From NCBI GenBank assembly GCA_014825775.1, contig MVAQ01000153.1, positions 1 to 52,815 of the forward strand: a DNA stretch of 52,815 bases, written 5' to 3'. The notes beneath the pieces are model-generated. The model made no database searches, was not told the origin of the DNA, and saw only the letters and a program-made list of their open reading frames with translations. Positions 11,832 to 22,696 of this stretch are shown here, piece after piece (positions within the stretch are counted from its first letter, which is position 1; each line of letters starts with the position of its first letter). The translations under genes and the position numbers were made by a program. The stretch is from Krasilnikovozyma curviuscula (lineage: Eukaryota; Basidiomycota; Tremellomycetes; Cystofilobasidiales; Mrakiaceae).

Positions 11832-12141
11832 GAGGGTTAGCGAGCAACGAGAAGGAGCCTGAATACCCGAAGTGCTGCAAAGCTGATGGCGGGTGTCTCG
11901 GCGCGCCACAACCATCAGCGACGCGTTTTCTTGACATTATCGTCTTAGACCAAATAGCAACACACAACACTCTAAAACTGATGATACGATAGCAAAGTTA
12001 CCTCGACCTAGCGAAACACTATGCAACACGCCTGTACATTGCGACTTCATTAATTACCACATCAAAACACAAGATTCTGCGATTTTAGGCGGTATTTGGA
12101 AAACGAATAAAAAAGAGCACATAAGTAAAACACTGATGATT
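11832..12141. other. Spacer between the two GT18 genes
   Basis: This is the promoter of copy A and the 3' region of copy B. I see no open frame or repeat that demands a gene. It is AT-rich around 12060-12130. Confidence 0.5.
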
Positions 12142-14396
12142 CTAGATAGAGGCAAGAAGAGAACGGACCTCCAAAGACTTCTGTCTTTGCTCGTGCCTCA
12201 TCTCCGACTTCGCAACCGCCTTCCAATCCTTTTCTATTAGAGACAACATTCGCGTCTTCATACTTGATTCAGTCATAGCTGGTGGAATGTAGCGATCTTG
12301 AGAGTGGTCTAGCGCTTTCCGCAGCGCTTCGATGAACTCCGTGTCGTTGTGTGCGTACTGTGACAAATGGCCGAGTTAGAGGTAGGTCTTAAGAGCACAG
12401 TCAAACTCTTTACTCACCGGATTACTTTTAACAAGGCAGTATAACAAAGAAAAGGGGATTCAGTATTGATCAGAAGAAGAGCTTGTAAACAATGTCACTT
12501 ACTAGACGTGAGGCGGACCAATTATACCAGCTGGGAGATGTTGCGACCACACAGGGATCTCACCCTCTTCAGGAGTAGTTTCCGTACCTAAGGATTGTCT
12601 GAAGCTCAGTGAGGAGAAATTGAAACAAGCTGGAGAAAAAATTCGCTCACCGATCACCGGGTTGATGAATGGAACACCTGGAAAAGTTGACGAAATTAGT
12701 AAACGCTATTTCCTGGGAATCAGGCTATAACAAAGTCAAAACTGACCGAAGCAGAGACCGTAGTAAGGCGAAGGACTCAAGATCGGGTTTCCGACTCCAA
12801 TCAGAGCTCGGCTGTTGGCCAGTTCTGCGAAGAACTCGTCTTCGCCTAAAGTACCATCGCCGGCCAGCTTGGTGATACCTGGGAAATCCTTTTCACCATG
12901 TAGGTGGTCGTAAGCTGCAACAAATTCTACACCGAGTTCTTCAGATGCCTTCAGGAAAGTATCTTCGTTCCATCGCATCTCGTCTGTGTAGAGGTAGTGA
13001 GCGTGCTTCGCCAGGACATACGCTCGACGAGGACGAGACTTGGAGGGAGGAATCTGTCAATATGATTGATTACAAGAAAACCGTCAGCATGGTAGAGGTC
13101 TCGCCAAATGTGACCCTCATCAGATACAGAGACTAGACACCCACTGGCATAGCTTTACATTCCTTCTCCAAACTGTAGCCCAAGTAAGTAGTACCCTGCC
13201 TTAGTTCTTCAGCTGTGAGAATGAACTTGGCGCCCAACGGGTGAGTTCCTTGTCCAAAGAAAGCGAAACTGAACATCTTCCAGATGGGAATTCCTTCCTA
13301 CATATATTCGATAGTTGAAAAGGCCATACTTAGTTTAGTACCCGAATTAAATAGTCGTCAATACTCTCACCTGCTTGTCTCGTGATTTGACGCAGGCTGC
13401 GTCGGAAACACATTCGTTGATTCCACCTGAGGATTACCAAGAGCGCGTGTTAATAATTATTCTTGGCCATTCCAAAAGAAACTTTGCTCACCTTCACTAG
13501 AAATAATCATTTTAATGTAATCGCCCAACTATACCGCAGCCAGACAGGTGCAACAGCAGGGGAGAAGTTAATAACCCAGGGTAAATGAAACGGTGAGCGT
13601 AAATAAGACCACCGCGTTGGACATACCTCCTGGTGTATCTCGACTATAGAAAGCAAAAGTAATCATTAGGAAGGAGTGTTCACCTTGTTAGGTAGGCATG
13701 ACACTTACTAGCATGAGCCATGTTGTACGCGTATACATATGTCACTCCTAAACCTTCCAGTGCCTCAACCACGCTCTGAGGAGGCACATTGGTTTCAAGG
13801 TCAGAAACATTCTGATGGGGTAACAATCATAGGGTGGACTCACCCTCGCCCAGATATTCTCACCACTCCTATACCCGAGAAGCGTCGTCCTGAAATCGAG
13901 AGCTTCAAGCACCACGACGTTCGATTGGTGAGGACTACAATTTTTGTTCGCGTGACATTGGACTATATCTGCTACTGCTTGATCGTTATGTAGCTGCCAT
14001 GACTGACCAGCATTCTGCCTGATTCGATATTGGCCAGAGGAACGCGAGTGCGTTAAAGGTGAAAAGTTAGCCATCGTTTCACCTCGATGGAACAAAAAAC
14101 GAGAGTAGCTGCACCTCTGTATGATAATGTCAACTACACCAATAGCCCATAAAATCTCCCCAAGACGGCCGCTTCTGCCAAGAGGGAATAAAAAAGGGTC
14201 AGTCTTACAGCAAGCGAACAATCTCTAATTCTCAAGCGACTCACAAGACAATGAGTGAACAGAATAGCAGAAGAACGACAAGAACCTTTCTTTTTGCTAT
14301 CCTTGAGAAGATGGCCTTGAGGGAGCTCATCACTCTGGAGCCAGACCTTTGAGCGTTGTGGGGCAATCTTGACAGTAACAGCTTCAGTTCAAACAT
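12142..14396 (-). CDS. GT18 (MGAT5-like) N-acetylglucosaminyltransferase, tandem copy B
   Basis: This is a paralogue of the gene at 9375-11831, on the same strand and directly upstream of it. The protein starts at 14396 (MFELKLLLSRL onward), and KRKVLVVLLLFCSLIVL (about residues 36-52) forms the Golgi signal-anchor. Matching segments are SGENIWAR, MRWNEDTFLKASEELGVEFV, and DEFFAELANSRALIGVGNP. Further on are LSPSPYYGLCFGVPFINPVIG, WSQHLPAGIIGPPHV and HNDTEFIEALRKALDH, then IPPAMTESSMKTRMLSLIEKDW at the C-terminus. These mirror copy A and the donor-binding half of MGAT5. The C-terminal tails differ. There are about twelve exons, and many intron positions look shared with copy A (for example just after SGENIWAR), which supports tandem duplication of the whole gene. 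The donor sugar is presumed UDP-GlcNAc from the family; the acceptor is not known. Confidence 0.8.
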
Positions 14397-14603
14397 TTTG
14401 ATCTCTCAGAATTGTTTAATTTAAGAACAGGATTTAATACGTATACAGCAATACGTAGGCTGTGAGGTCCAAAAATTCGTCCACTAAGAGGGACGTGAAC
14501 GCGTCGGCAGAGCCATCTCGATGGTGCGACAGTTGCCTGCTTAAAGAACGCGCTTCACGTATTCTGTCTTTGCAGAACAGACGGCTCCCAGTACTTTCTT
14601 TCG

Positions 14604-14618
14604 TTTTTTTTTTTTTTT
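14604..14618. repeat. Homopolymer run of 15 T
   Basis: An uninterrupted T run lies between the promoter of GT18 copy B and the 3' end of the Zn2Cys6 regulator. Read on the minus strand it is poly(A), just downstream of that gene's stop codon. Confidence 0.9.
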
Positions 14619-14641
14619 CCTAAAATGCATTAGACTGCATA

Positions 14642-17329
14642 TCAATCGAAGAAGGGTGTTTTGCCGAGTTCGTTGATCAATGACCACCAGGTGACAGGCT
14701 GGTTACTGTCAACCCTCCTCCAGTATTCCTCCAGAATTGCTACACACCATTCGTTATCGTAGCAAGCATGTGCTTGGAAACCAGTCAGAAGTTCCAGAAC
14801 TTGTTGCCTGCCTTCTCCTGCAGTCATCTGTAGTCCAGCGATGAGAATAGGCCAAGTCAACCAGACGATCCTTTACAAAGAAAGCGAAAGATTTCTGTCA
14901 TTAGCTGAAGTAAATCTATTGAGAAAGAGATCATCATGAGACTTACCTTCCGAACCTTGTCATAGCTACCCAGCGACATCAGGTCAGCAAGGTTCTCTAA
15001 GAATCCAAAACGGGTTTAAACAAGATCTCACCTTCGATTACCAGTTCAACAATTGCATTCGACGCATTGATAACACGCTCATCAGACCTGCTCACCCCAA
15101 ACACATTGGTCAAGATGTGGACAGTCATCGCAAGACGATGAGCATGGTTTCCGAACTGCACACGAGGATGAAGGGGCAGGAAGTGTGAAGTCGTACTCCA
15201 GATTCCCAACTCCATCATCAGATCCCTCGCTTCAACTTCAATCGCCCTTCGCTCTTCCTCCTGAGCGGTCGTGAGAAGAGGTTGGTTCACAGGGTGAGCG
15301 CCAAGGGCGGCAGTTCGATAGTCATCCTGTTCGTAGATTGTCCATCCTGTGGATAGCTTCTTCGAGATGACAGTTATAATACGAGCTAGTAGGTCAATCA
15401 TCCCTCTTGATACCCCAAACATGCATTCACTAAATGAAGAACAAGGTTGGCTTTCATTGGCCTCCTCTCGCAAAGCCTACCCACAGGTCACTCACATTGA
15501 TTCCCACTCTTCATTAGTAGCACTCCCTGATTATCAGTAGAAGTGTTAGTCACATAGACAAGATGGGGCATTAAAATTAAATAAATAAATAAAACTCACA
15601 GGCCTCTGCGTCAAAGAACCAAGGAGCAAATCCGCTTTTGAGCAGCGATGGAGCAGTACCAGTTGTCATACACCCAAAAACTTCACGGGTAGCTAGCTGC
15701 TCCAGTAAGAACCTCAGTGGAGACAGCCTTTCTCGTGAAGCCATCTTCAATAGCTGCTGAGCACCCCCTTTATGGGAGATTATAGAGGATGCCAGCGCTA
15801 GGATCTCTTGCCAACCATCATCACCAGAGAGCGTACAGCTAGGAATAGAAAATGACATTAGCCTAAGATTTGACATCCAAGGGAGGGGAAAGACTGACCT
15901 TATTGCGCAAGTCAACAAAGCAGCAAGCAGCAGCTCCGAATGCACGTCTTCTTCCTCTTCGATTCCCCTCTTAATCAATGCCATTGTCTGCTTTCTCATT
16001 CTCTCAGCGAACTCTTGAGTCTCCAGCGGATTGCCCTTCTTGGACAGATATCTCAGGTGAACAGAACCAACTGCCAGCATTGCGCTTCTAAGGGCGTCAG
16101 CTGCGAAACTGACACCTTTGGGTACTGCGAAAGCAAGAGGAGCATGTTGTACAACCCAAGGGTTGGAGTTTGTATCCATAGCAAGGATGATTTTAGTCGT
16201 GTTCCATAAATAGTCTAGGGCGTAAGGACAAGTCTCAGCTGGGGCTCAAGGATACCTCTAGAAACTTCGCGTATACGTACGATGTATGACAAGCCTCTCA
16301 TCTGTGCTGGGGAAGTAGGGCATAAGGAAAGAGGGATTTGTCATCATAGACAGCCTTAGATCATTGGGAATCAAGTCAGTGAATTCTGGCGTCGCTGAGA
16401 TGTTTGCCTTCTGTTTTGTTTTACGAGGAGCATTTGACCTTGAGATAATGGAAATGGCTGCGGCTGTAGGTTGTTTCGAAGCTCCAAAAGATTCTGATGG
16501 TGGTGATGTGAAAGGTTTATCGATGGAAGGTGGATTGGAGGGCGAGAGCTCCGTCTCCATCTCTGTGGGACTGTAACGTACATGTTCAGCATACAGAACG
16601 AGGAGAATATGGAGTCGTCAACAGATCTTACATTTCATAATGAATGCCTCCAAGTGTTGAATGTGAAGTAGCTGTAGCAGTCTCCCTTAGGTTGATTTGG
16701 GCAAGATGACCTGTGCGGGATTACTATGGTCGGTTAACAATAGCAGTATGGGAAAGTGAGGGTTAGCGAAAGAAACGTGCCTTCTGGCCATTTGCATTCT
16801 CTTTTGGCTATGACACATCGTCTACAGATAGGCTGAAACGGAATAGCTATTAGAAGAGTTGGTTCTCGAGAACTCCCTGAGCTGCCTACTCACTGTTGAT
16901 TCGTCGCTGAGGCCGTCGATACCATCGTACAAACAGTCAGACCTCGCTTTCGATTTCTTTATGAACAACGATTGTCGCTTACCACTTGACTTTCCTCATG
17001 CGACAGGTAATGCATCCTCTGAAGACATGTAAAAGTCAGCTACTCGCCGCTTCTTTCTAGAACGATGGCTCTCAGTTCACCCACTTCCTCGATCTCCTGA
17101 ATTTAAGTTTAGGGGTGACCCCACTAGCTGGTCCCTCATCCCTTGCTGGCTGGAATGTCCTGTTTGTTGTGAGAAATCGGGAACAGACGTCAGGAACTCG
17201 GCTGGCAAGCGACCTCACAATTTCTTCTCACTCTGAGCTGAAGTTGAAGTCGTGGGTGAACGACGAGGGCCCTGCAATAGCGTTGAGACTGAAGTCAGCA
17301 AGGCTGCTGAGAAACTGCTCGTCCTGCAT
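14642..17329 (-). CDS. Zn2Cys6 transcription regulator, fungal_trans_2 type, with a 13-base exon in the zinc cluster
   Basis: The N-terminal part (MQDEQFLSSLADFSLNAI onward) is acidic and Ser-rich. A basic run, KLKFRRSRK, leads into the binuclear zinc cluster C-I-T-C-x6-C-x6-C-x2-C-x6-C, a textbook Zn2Cys6 spacing. The cluster is spread over three exons: 17018-16983, a 13-base exon at 16906-16894, and one starting at 16832. The remainder has the helical body of the fungal_trans_2 domain, for example MDTNSNPWVVQHAPLAFAVP (near 16180), LLLAALLTCAIR, and a C-terminal MTWPILIAGLQMTAGEGRQQ. The protein would bind CGG-type DNA sites in the nucleus. The start at 17329 is the first ATG in frame with the basic region; the coding-like sequence upstream of it (LPHEQLEALSSLPTPTD) has no ATG and may be leader. 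The target is unknown. It sits 158 bases downstream of the ferric reductase. Confidence 0.78.
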
Positions 17330-17486
17330 GTCGGTTGGCGTTGGCAGAGAAGAAAGTGCTTCCAGCTGCTCATGCGGCAGGCTGGCGGACGAATTTTCTT
17401 GGCTTCACATGGGATTTTCTGTCGCTTCACCATCGAGCCTCTAAAAGAAATACATTCTAAGGTTGTGTACATACTACAGTTTTTTG

Positions 17487-19774
17487 TTAATCTGCTCGTT
17501 CGACTTGAAGATCAATACTGTAATTTGCGCAATAAGTTACAACAGCGTCCATCACCGAGTCGTTCAACGAAGAAGGTCCACAAACTGCGAAAAGAGATAA
17601 CAAAGAAAGATCTTTGTTGGATTCGTGCCGAGCAATGTGGATTGGAGGGGAAAGCATCGACTCACCTATCGCCGTGGTTGCCTCCCCTTCGCCCAAACAT
17701 TCCAAATGGTCTCCTAATTCCACCGGGATGTTCGGTCTAGCAATCTTGACGTCTAATTCAAACTTCCTGCTGTGAGACTTGGTCGTTACGTTGGATGTAA
17801 AAGAAGCGCTGGATCGAGTTGAGGTGCAGAATAATCCGAGAGATATTGAGAGGTGCTGTGGGGAGCGACTTAGAAGATCTTGGAGATCGAACCATTTAAA
17901 GTGATCTAAAGGAGAAGGACATCAGGTGAGCCTTGTATTTGATTCAAACAACACCCGACAGAGAAAGGCTTTTACTTACGGACTTCTCTCACCACCCATA
18001 TGATTGTGACTGTCCTCTCCTCGTCGTTGTCCATCGAATTGAGAATCAAATTTTCCCATACTGCATTGATGTAAGTGAATCCTGAGCCGCCGGCGACCAA
18101 GAAAAGGTTCTTGTTGATGTCTTTGAGATGTCCGTAAGGGCCTTGAACCAAAACTGGAAGGAGAGCGCAGCCATTTTCTGTTGCTTGGACTTTTGAGTAC
18201 AGGTCTCGAGTGAAGCCATTCTGAGCTGTTATGAGTAAGACGAGCTCATACGGTAACGGTGGACGCTCAAGATGAGAGCTAGAGGAAGACCCAGATAGTG
18301 TACGTTGAGGTGGGTAGAAATCGAGTGGGGATGGCTGATTAGAGGGCAAGTTAGATTCCACCTCCGATTCGCCGTAAGACAGCCGATGCTGTGTCCTGAT
18401 GTTAGAAATGCTGAAAGGGTGCCTATGAAAATGAGAACAAGTGTGAGACATCTCGCTGGACCTCTGGGAGAGACCTCTCACCAACCATTGCATCAATCCT
18501 AAACCTCTCACCATCACCTTCAGATAAACAACCTGACCCGCAGCCCAGTCTTTTTTGAATGGCACTCTAACTCTGATGCACTTCTCGTCCAGAACCTGGA
18601 ACGACGCCGTCTTGATTCCGAATGGATTGTAGTTAGCCCACACGGTCTTCCACCGCAGAGAATAGTCCACCAAGTAAATTAGAGACGCGGCAATCAACCA
18701 GATGCGACTCGGAGCGTAGTGGAAAAAGCTGGAGGCGAGAAAGAGGAGGGAGAAGCCGATATGTGTTGCGATAAAGACCTGTAATCGCTGAATCAGATTC
18801 ACTGTGTATCTTCAGTGAAAAGGACCAAAAGAATTAATTACCTCATGCATCGTTTCTCTGATCCATTTCCTGCTAAGGATGGCAATGGCGAAGAACGACA
18901 ACACTGTGCGACAAGAGCGCGTGTCAGCCCGAGAAACGATTGCAGACACCATTGTACTGTTGCGGAAAGGAAAAACTCTCACAAGCAACCGCACCACACC
19001 AGATATAGAACTCTGTAAGCAGACGCCGACCTCTCTCTGTCGATGAGCAAAGAAATGTCAGTAATTATGAGAAACCAGTCATGAGCAAGGAAAGGCGACT
19101 AACCATATCCGTTCTCCGGAAACTGAGCACAGAAGACCACGTAGAGTACAACATGCATTACAGCAAGCAAAAATACTCCCCATCCAACCCATCGATGAAA
19201 CCAGTTGATGCTTTGAGGAGAAGCGCCGGTCAGCCTCGCAACCAAGTTTTTCCTTGCGCTGAGCAGGAACAGCAGCGGTAGATTAGCATAGGACAAGCTT
19301 CCACTTCTGTTTGCCTTGTATCGAATGGTGGGCTGGTGGAAGAGACCTGCGGCGAAAGGGGAATGCGGGGTCCAATCAGCAGCAATTCGACAGCAATAAT
19401 ATCGCTCAGGGCAAGCAAAGCTTACCTTCCTTCTCCTTCGGAGTCGAGTAGAGAAAGATAAAGGACAGATTCACAAAGACCCATAAGCCAAACAAGCTAA
19501 CGACTCCTAGCGACCCCTTCAAATCCCATTTTCTCACCCGGCCGTCTGGCGTCCTGAAAGCCAGCACCACTTTTGATTTCAGCCTTTTCCTCCAGGTTGG
19601 AGCGATATAGTGAACTCTTTTGAGAGCAAAGGGTATGAGGAGACCGATCACTACAGCGAAAAGTACATTCTCCAGAATAGTGAAGACCCAAGTAAGCGAC
19701 CGCTGGTGGGCGATTTCGACGTAGAACGGGCCAGTCTTCTTCCTTTTGACCAGAAGCTCTTGCAGTTCGCCCAT
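17487..19774 (-). CDS. Ferric reductase-like transmembrane protein (FRE family), complete
   Basis: Transfers electrons from NADPH via FAD and two b-type haems across the plasma membrane. The start MGELQELLVKRKK is followed by two N-terminal helices. Two His pairs spaced H-x13-H appear in HRWVGWGVFLLAVMH and HIGFSLLFLASSFFH, as expected for bis-haem ligation. The FAD site is HPFSISNI. The NADPH site is seen as VQGPYGHL and LFLVAGGSGFTYINAVWENL, and the C-terminal IVCGPSSLNDSVMDAVV is the usual final nucleotide-binding strand. A Ser/Pro-rich insertion (LPSNQPSPLDFYPPQ region) sits between FAD motif and NADPH domain. The last exon, ending in VERAD, joins in phase after GEATTAI. There are about seven exons. 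It is a paralogue of the partial gene at 1-660. The Zn2Cys6 gene follows 158 bases downstream on the same strand. Confidence 0.88.
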
Positions 19775-22147
19775 TCCTTGAGAGGACAGAGTTTAAGGAG
19801 TGATGGGTTTATGGAGAGTAGGCAGCAGCGAGACGAAACTGTCACATGGTGAGGTTTTTTTTGGATTGAAATAGTAGACCATGAACGTTCCTAGACGCTG
19901 CTCTTTGAGCTGCGCCGACGCCCAGTTGTCAGCACGTCGTCAAGTAAACAATGAAGGCTAGGGTTTCCACCAGAGGTTACTTGGTGTGGCCTCATATCAG
20001 ATAGAAGTTTCACATTGGCGCTCTTGCTTATGTGGATGGTGTGCGACATGGGCAGCAGAAGTCGCGCGACTGGCTTTCCAGGTTTGTTAGTGGTCTGAAC
20101 GGAGTCCCGGACATTCGTGGCAACGCTGGGCTGGGAGGAGCATATGCGAAGAGGACTTAATCAGTCTCCTTCTGTCAGTCTCTACGAGTCTTGAGTATCT
20201 GCACCACCAGCATTTGCCTCCATCAACCTGTTTCAGATTTGGCAGGTCAACCTCACTATAATCGTACGAATAAGAGCACATTTATCAATTGCTACAAAGA
20301 GCAAGTCTGTGAGCTGAAGCCACTCCAACTCCTTCCCAATCACCATCCTGCTTTCTTCATCTCTTCTATCCTTTCTTTCGCTTCCAGGAGCCAGGTGCGT
20401 TCACTTCCTACATACACTATATTCTTTCCTACTTAGATATCTGGTTCTCTTTCAATTCTTTCTCATGTCTTTCTCATGTCTTGTCGACCACCGCTTTTGT
20501 TTTCTTTGAGACATTCACCGTCCCTTACCATGGCTCTTTTCAAATTTCTTGATCTCAGTGCCGTTATGAGCTTGCTTCAACTAGTCTCCTCAATTAAAAA
20601 GCTAATTTTCTCTTGTCGGTGATGTCGTCGGAAGCTTTCTCAATACAGTCGGCTTGAGGGCTGGCGGCTCCAATCTTGGGTTGCCTGCCACACCTCCAAG
20701 TCCCAACTTCTGCAGTTCTTCCAATCCCAACACCGAACTGATGAGCAGATTCTATCACAATAATTTATAGTACCAGATCGATCAAGGCATTCTTGCTGCT
20801 GCTGCTAAAATTTCAGCCTCATTTTCTGCCACAATCGCCACTTGTGTCTAGCAAGCCTATGCTGAAACCAGGTACCGCTGGAACGATTTGCTGCATATTT
20901 TGAATCATATTTATCCAGCTTCTATCACCATTTTCAATGACAAACCGTCGACCTTGGCGGCAGGTAAGCAAACCTCTTGCTCGGTTGCGTTCTGGTCGCT
21001 TTAATTGACCTCCCGTTGATCTGGTTCCAAACTTTATGTGTCCACGCAGTTGCGATCAAGAGGCATGGAGGGTACTACTGGGCATCAGATTACTGAACTA
21101 CACTTCTCTCAAGGTGTGCTTCAAAAGCGACCTTTCCGGGGCTGGATTAGGACTTGTGAGTGTGCAGACATCACCACCCTCTTGCACGCTTGAGCCCACT
21201 AATCTCTGAATGTGGTCTCACGAGAGCACGATCGTCTGTCGTACAGCGCATTTAGGGCTAAAAAAATTCGATGGGGTTCAGGGTGCTTGGGGCTTAACGA
21301 CTGAGACTCTAGACGATGCAGCATGCTCGCTTCACTTCGTCGTTGAGACGAAAGTACCATCGAGTTTTTTTTTTTTCGTACCCAGCTCTAACTATGAACA
21401 CTTCGTCTAGTAGAACAATTTTTCGATCCGGCCTGATATCAACTATCCACTCTATTCAGGTACCGAATGACTCCTCTGTCCTGGCAAATTTATTTCTAGA
21501 CAATCTCTCCTCGCGTCTGTCTGTTTGAGCTGGAGAGGGCTTTTATCATCAGCCACCATGCATTGAGCTATTAAGAAGTCAGTTGAGAAAAGATTAGGCT
21601 GTCATCTTTAATATTCGTTCTTGACGCGATTGAGGTCCTACGCTGGCCATCTCTGCGTCAACAACAAGAAGAGGAGCTCATGCCTTCGCTGCTTCTTCCT
21701 CCGGCACTTCTTCATCAGCTAAATCAATCAAACGAGAATAATCAGACCATACTCATTAAGACTCCGCGAGTGGTTTCTTGCCTTTTATAATGCGTCTGTA
21801 CTAAATGGCTTACACTTTCTGCTTTGTTTACCCGTTCCCAACACGCCGCTAAATGCACGCTTATGTGGCAGATCGCGGCCTGGCTTCGTTTCTTGTTACA
21901 ACAGTGTTTTCTTCACCTTCCTTCTAAAAACTACCATCCTTACAAGTTTCTTCACCTCTCCTCTGTCGCACAGGCAGTGGTTTATCAACGGGCTGGCGGA
22001 TGGCGAGTTAAATTATGTTGGTACCGTTGATCGGCTCTCCATGTCTTGAATTGAAAAAGAAGAAGAAGAGTTAGGTAATTTCTAGCTAATTCCCCTTTTT
22101 AGGTTGTCCATCCTTTCCAGCAAGTGCAATCAGCCAACCACCTTCGC
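19775..22147. other. Gene-poor stretch with one possible pseudogene
   Basis: This is the longest gene-poor part of the window. It includes the upstream region of the ferric reductase (19775-20000), a short direct repeat of tctttctcatg (two copies near 20458-20479), the candidate relic at 20530-20963, and a T run at about 21365-21376. I recognise no RNA gene, LTR or inverted-repeat element. Scattered open frames of about 65 codons have no domain or splice support. Confidence 0.5.
20530..20963 (+). pseudogene. Possible pseudogene with two in-frame TAG codons
   Basis: An ATG in a good context (accATGG at 20530) opens MALFKFLDLSAVMSLLQ. A one-frame shift near 20620 leads into a protein-like frame (DVVGSFLNTVGLRAGG) that continues to a gtaagc-type donor at 20964. 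It is interrupted only by two TAG codons, one after YHNNL and one after ATIATCV. Between and after them the frame reads AAAAKISASFSATIA and RYRWNDLLHILNHIYPA. Beyond the intron the frame soon meets further stops. No family is recognised. It could be a decayed lineage-specific gene or chance; both TAGs happen to end acceptor-like ttatag and gtctag, but I found no matching donors. Confidence 0.3.
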
Positions 22148-22397
22148 ATGGCGCCCTCTGCGACATCGCTGGCACGGTATCGTCCTGACGCAGACCAAAC
22201 CCTTGCAGTAGCCTCCTTGGGAAAGACACTTGGGTAAACACTTGTTCTGTCGAGGGAATCTACCATGAGCGCACTGCAAAGATTTTTTTTTCAGCATCGA
22301 TGGTGGGCTTCCGGTTGAAACTGCTGCGGGATTATTTCGCGAACGAAGGGCGTGCACCATGACGGACAGTGTGGAAAGTGGATCAGTGGTTCAGTAA
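22148..22397 (+). CDS. Possible small two-exon gene, 63 codons, unknown function
   Basis: The ATG at 22148 opens an exon (22148-22233) reading MAPSATSLARYRPDADQTL. A 61-base intron with a gtaaac donor and a strong pyrimidine tract ending in cag at 22294 follows. The second exon (22295-22397) reads IDGGLPVETAAGLFRERRA and ends in VESGSVVQ and TAA. Phase is kept, and intron length matches the neighbours. The product is soluble and slightly basic, with no signal peptide or known domain. Two short frames joined by one intron could arise by chance, so confidence is low. It lies 300 bases upstream of the Zn2Cys6 regulator, within or before its promoter. Confidence 0.3.
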
Positions 22398-22696
22398 ACA
22401 ACAGTACCATGAGAGGTCCAATCATTAAAAGCTATTGAATTCTAGAATTAACGGCATCTAGAACAAGCTTTTGAAAATCCCATTCGCTTTTTCGGTTGCT
22501 TCTCGTTGTTCGGAGGCCTTTTCTGCAGCGACGCAGCGACCATTTTCGTTTGTCTTGCTGCCCACCAACTTCGACGCAACGGCCTTCTAATTTTCGTTAC
22601 TCCAGCCCGTGCACCTCCGCTACTTGGTCAACCCCAAGTTGTCACAGCTTTCCCAGAGGTCAGAAGGAGATACGGTCAGCCTGCATTATAATCGTC

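Noticed and set aside
9120..12100. A shared aaataccgcc word upstream of the amidase (9126) and, inverted, downstream of GT18 copy B (12087)
   Set aside because: Only ten bases match and the flanks differ; I see no evidence of a transposon end or recombination site.
17015..17045. A 25-base intron (gtagct...cttcag) just before the zinc cluster, which would bring in the basic run RSRKKRR
   Set aside because: It is too short for this genome. A 60-70 base intron starting at gtgggt gives correct phase and another basic run, KLKFRRSRK.
17215..17472. A minus-strand frame starting MYTTLECISF, considered as the start of the Zn2Cys6 gene
   Set aside because: It is out of phase with the acidic segment and basic run that splice into the zinc cluster, and there is no room for an intron to correct the phase.
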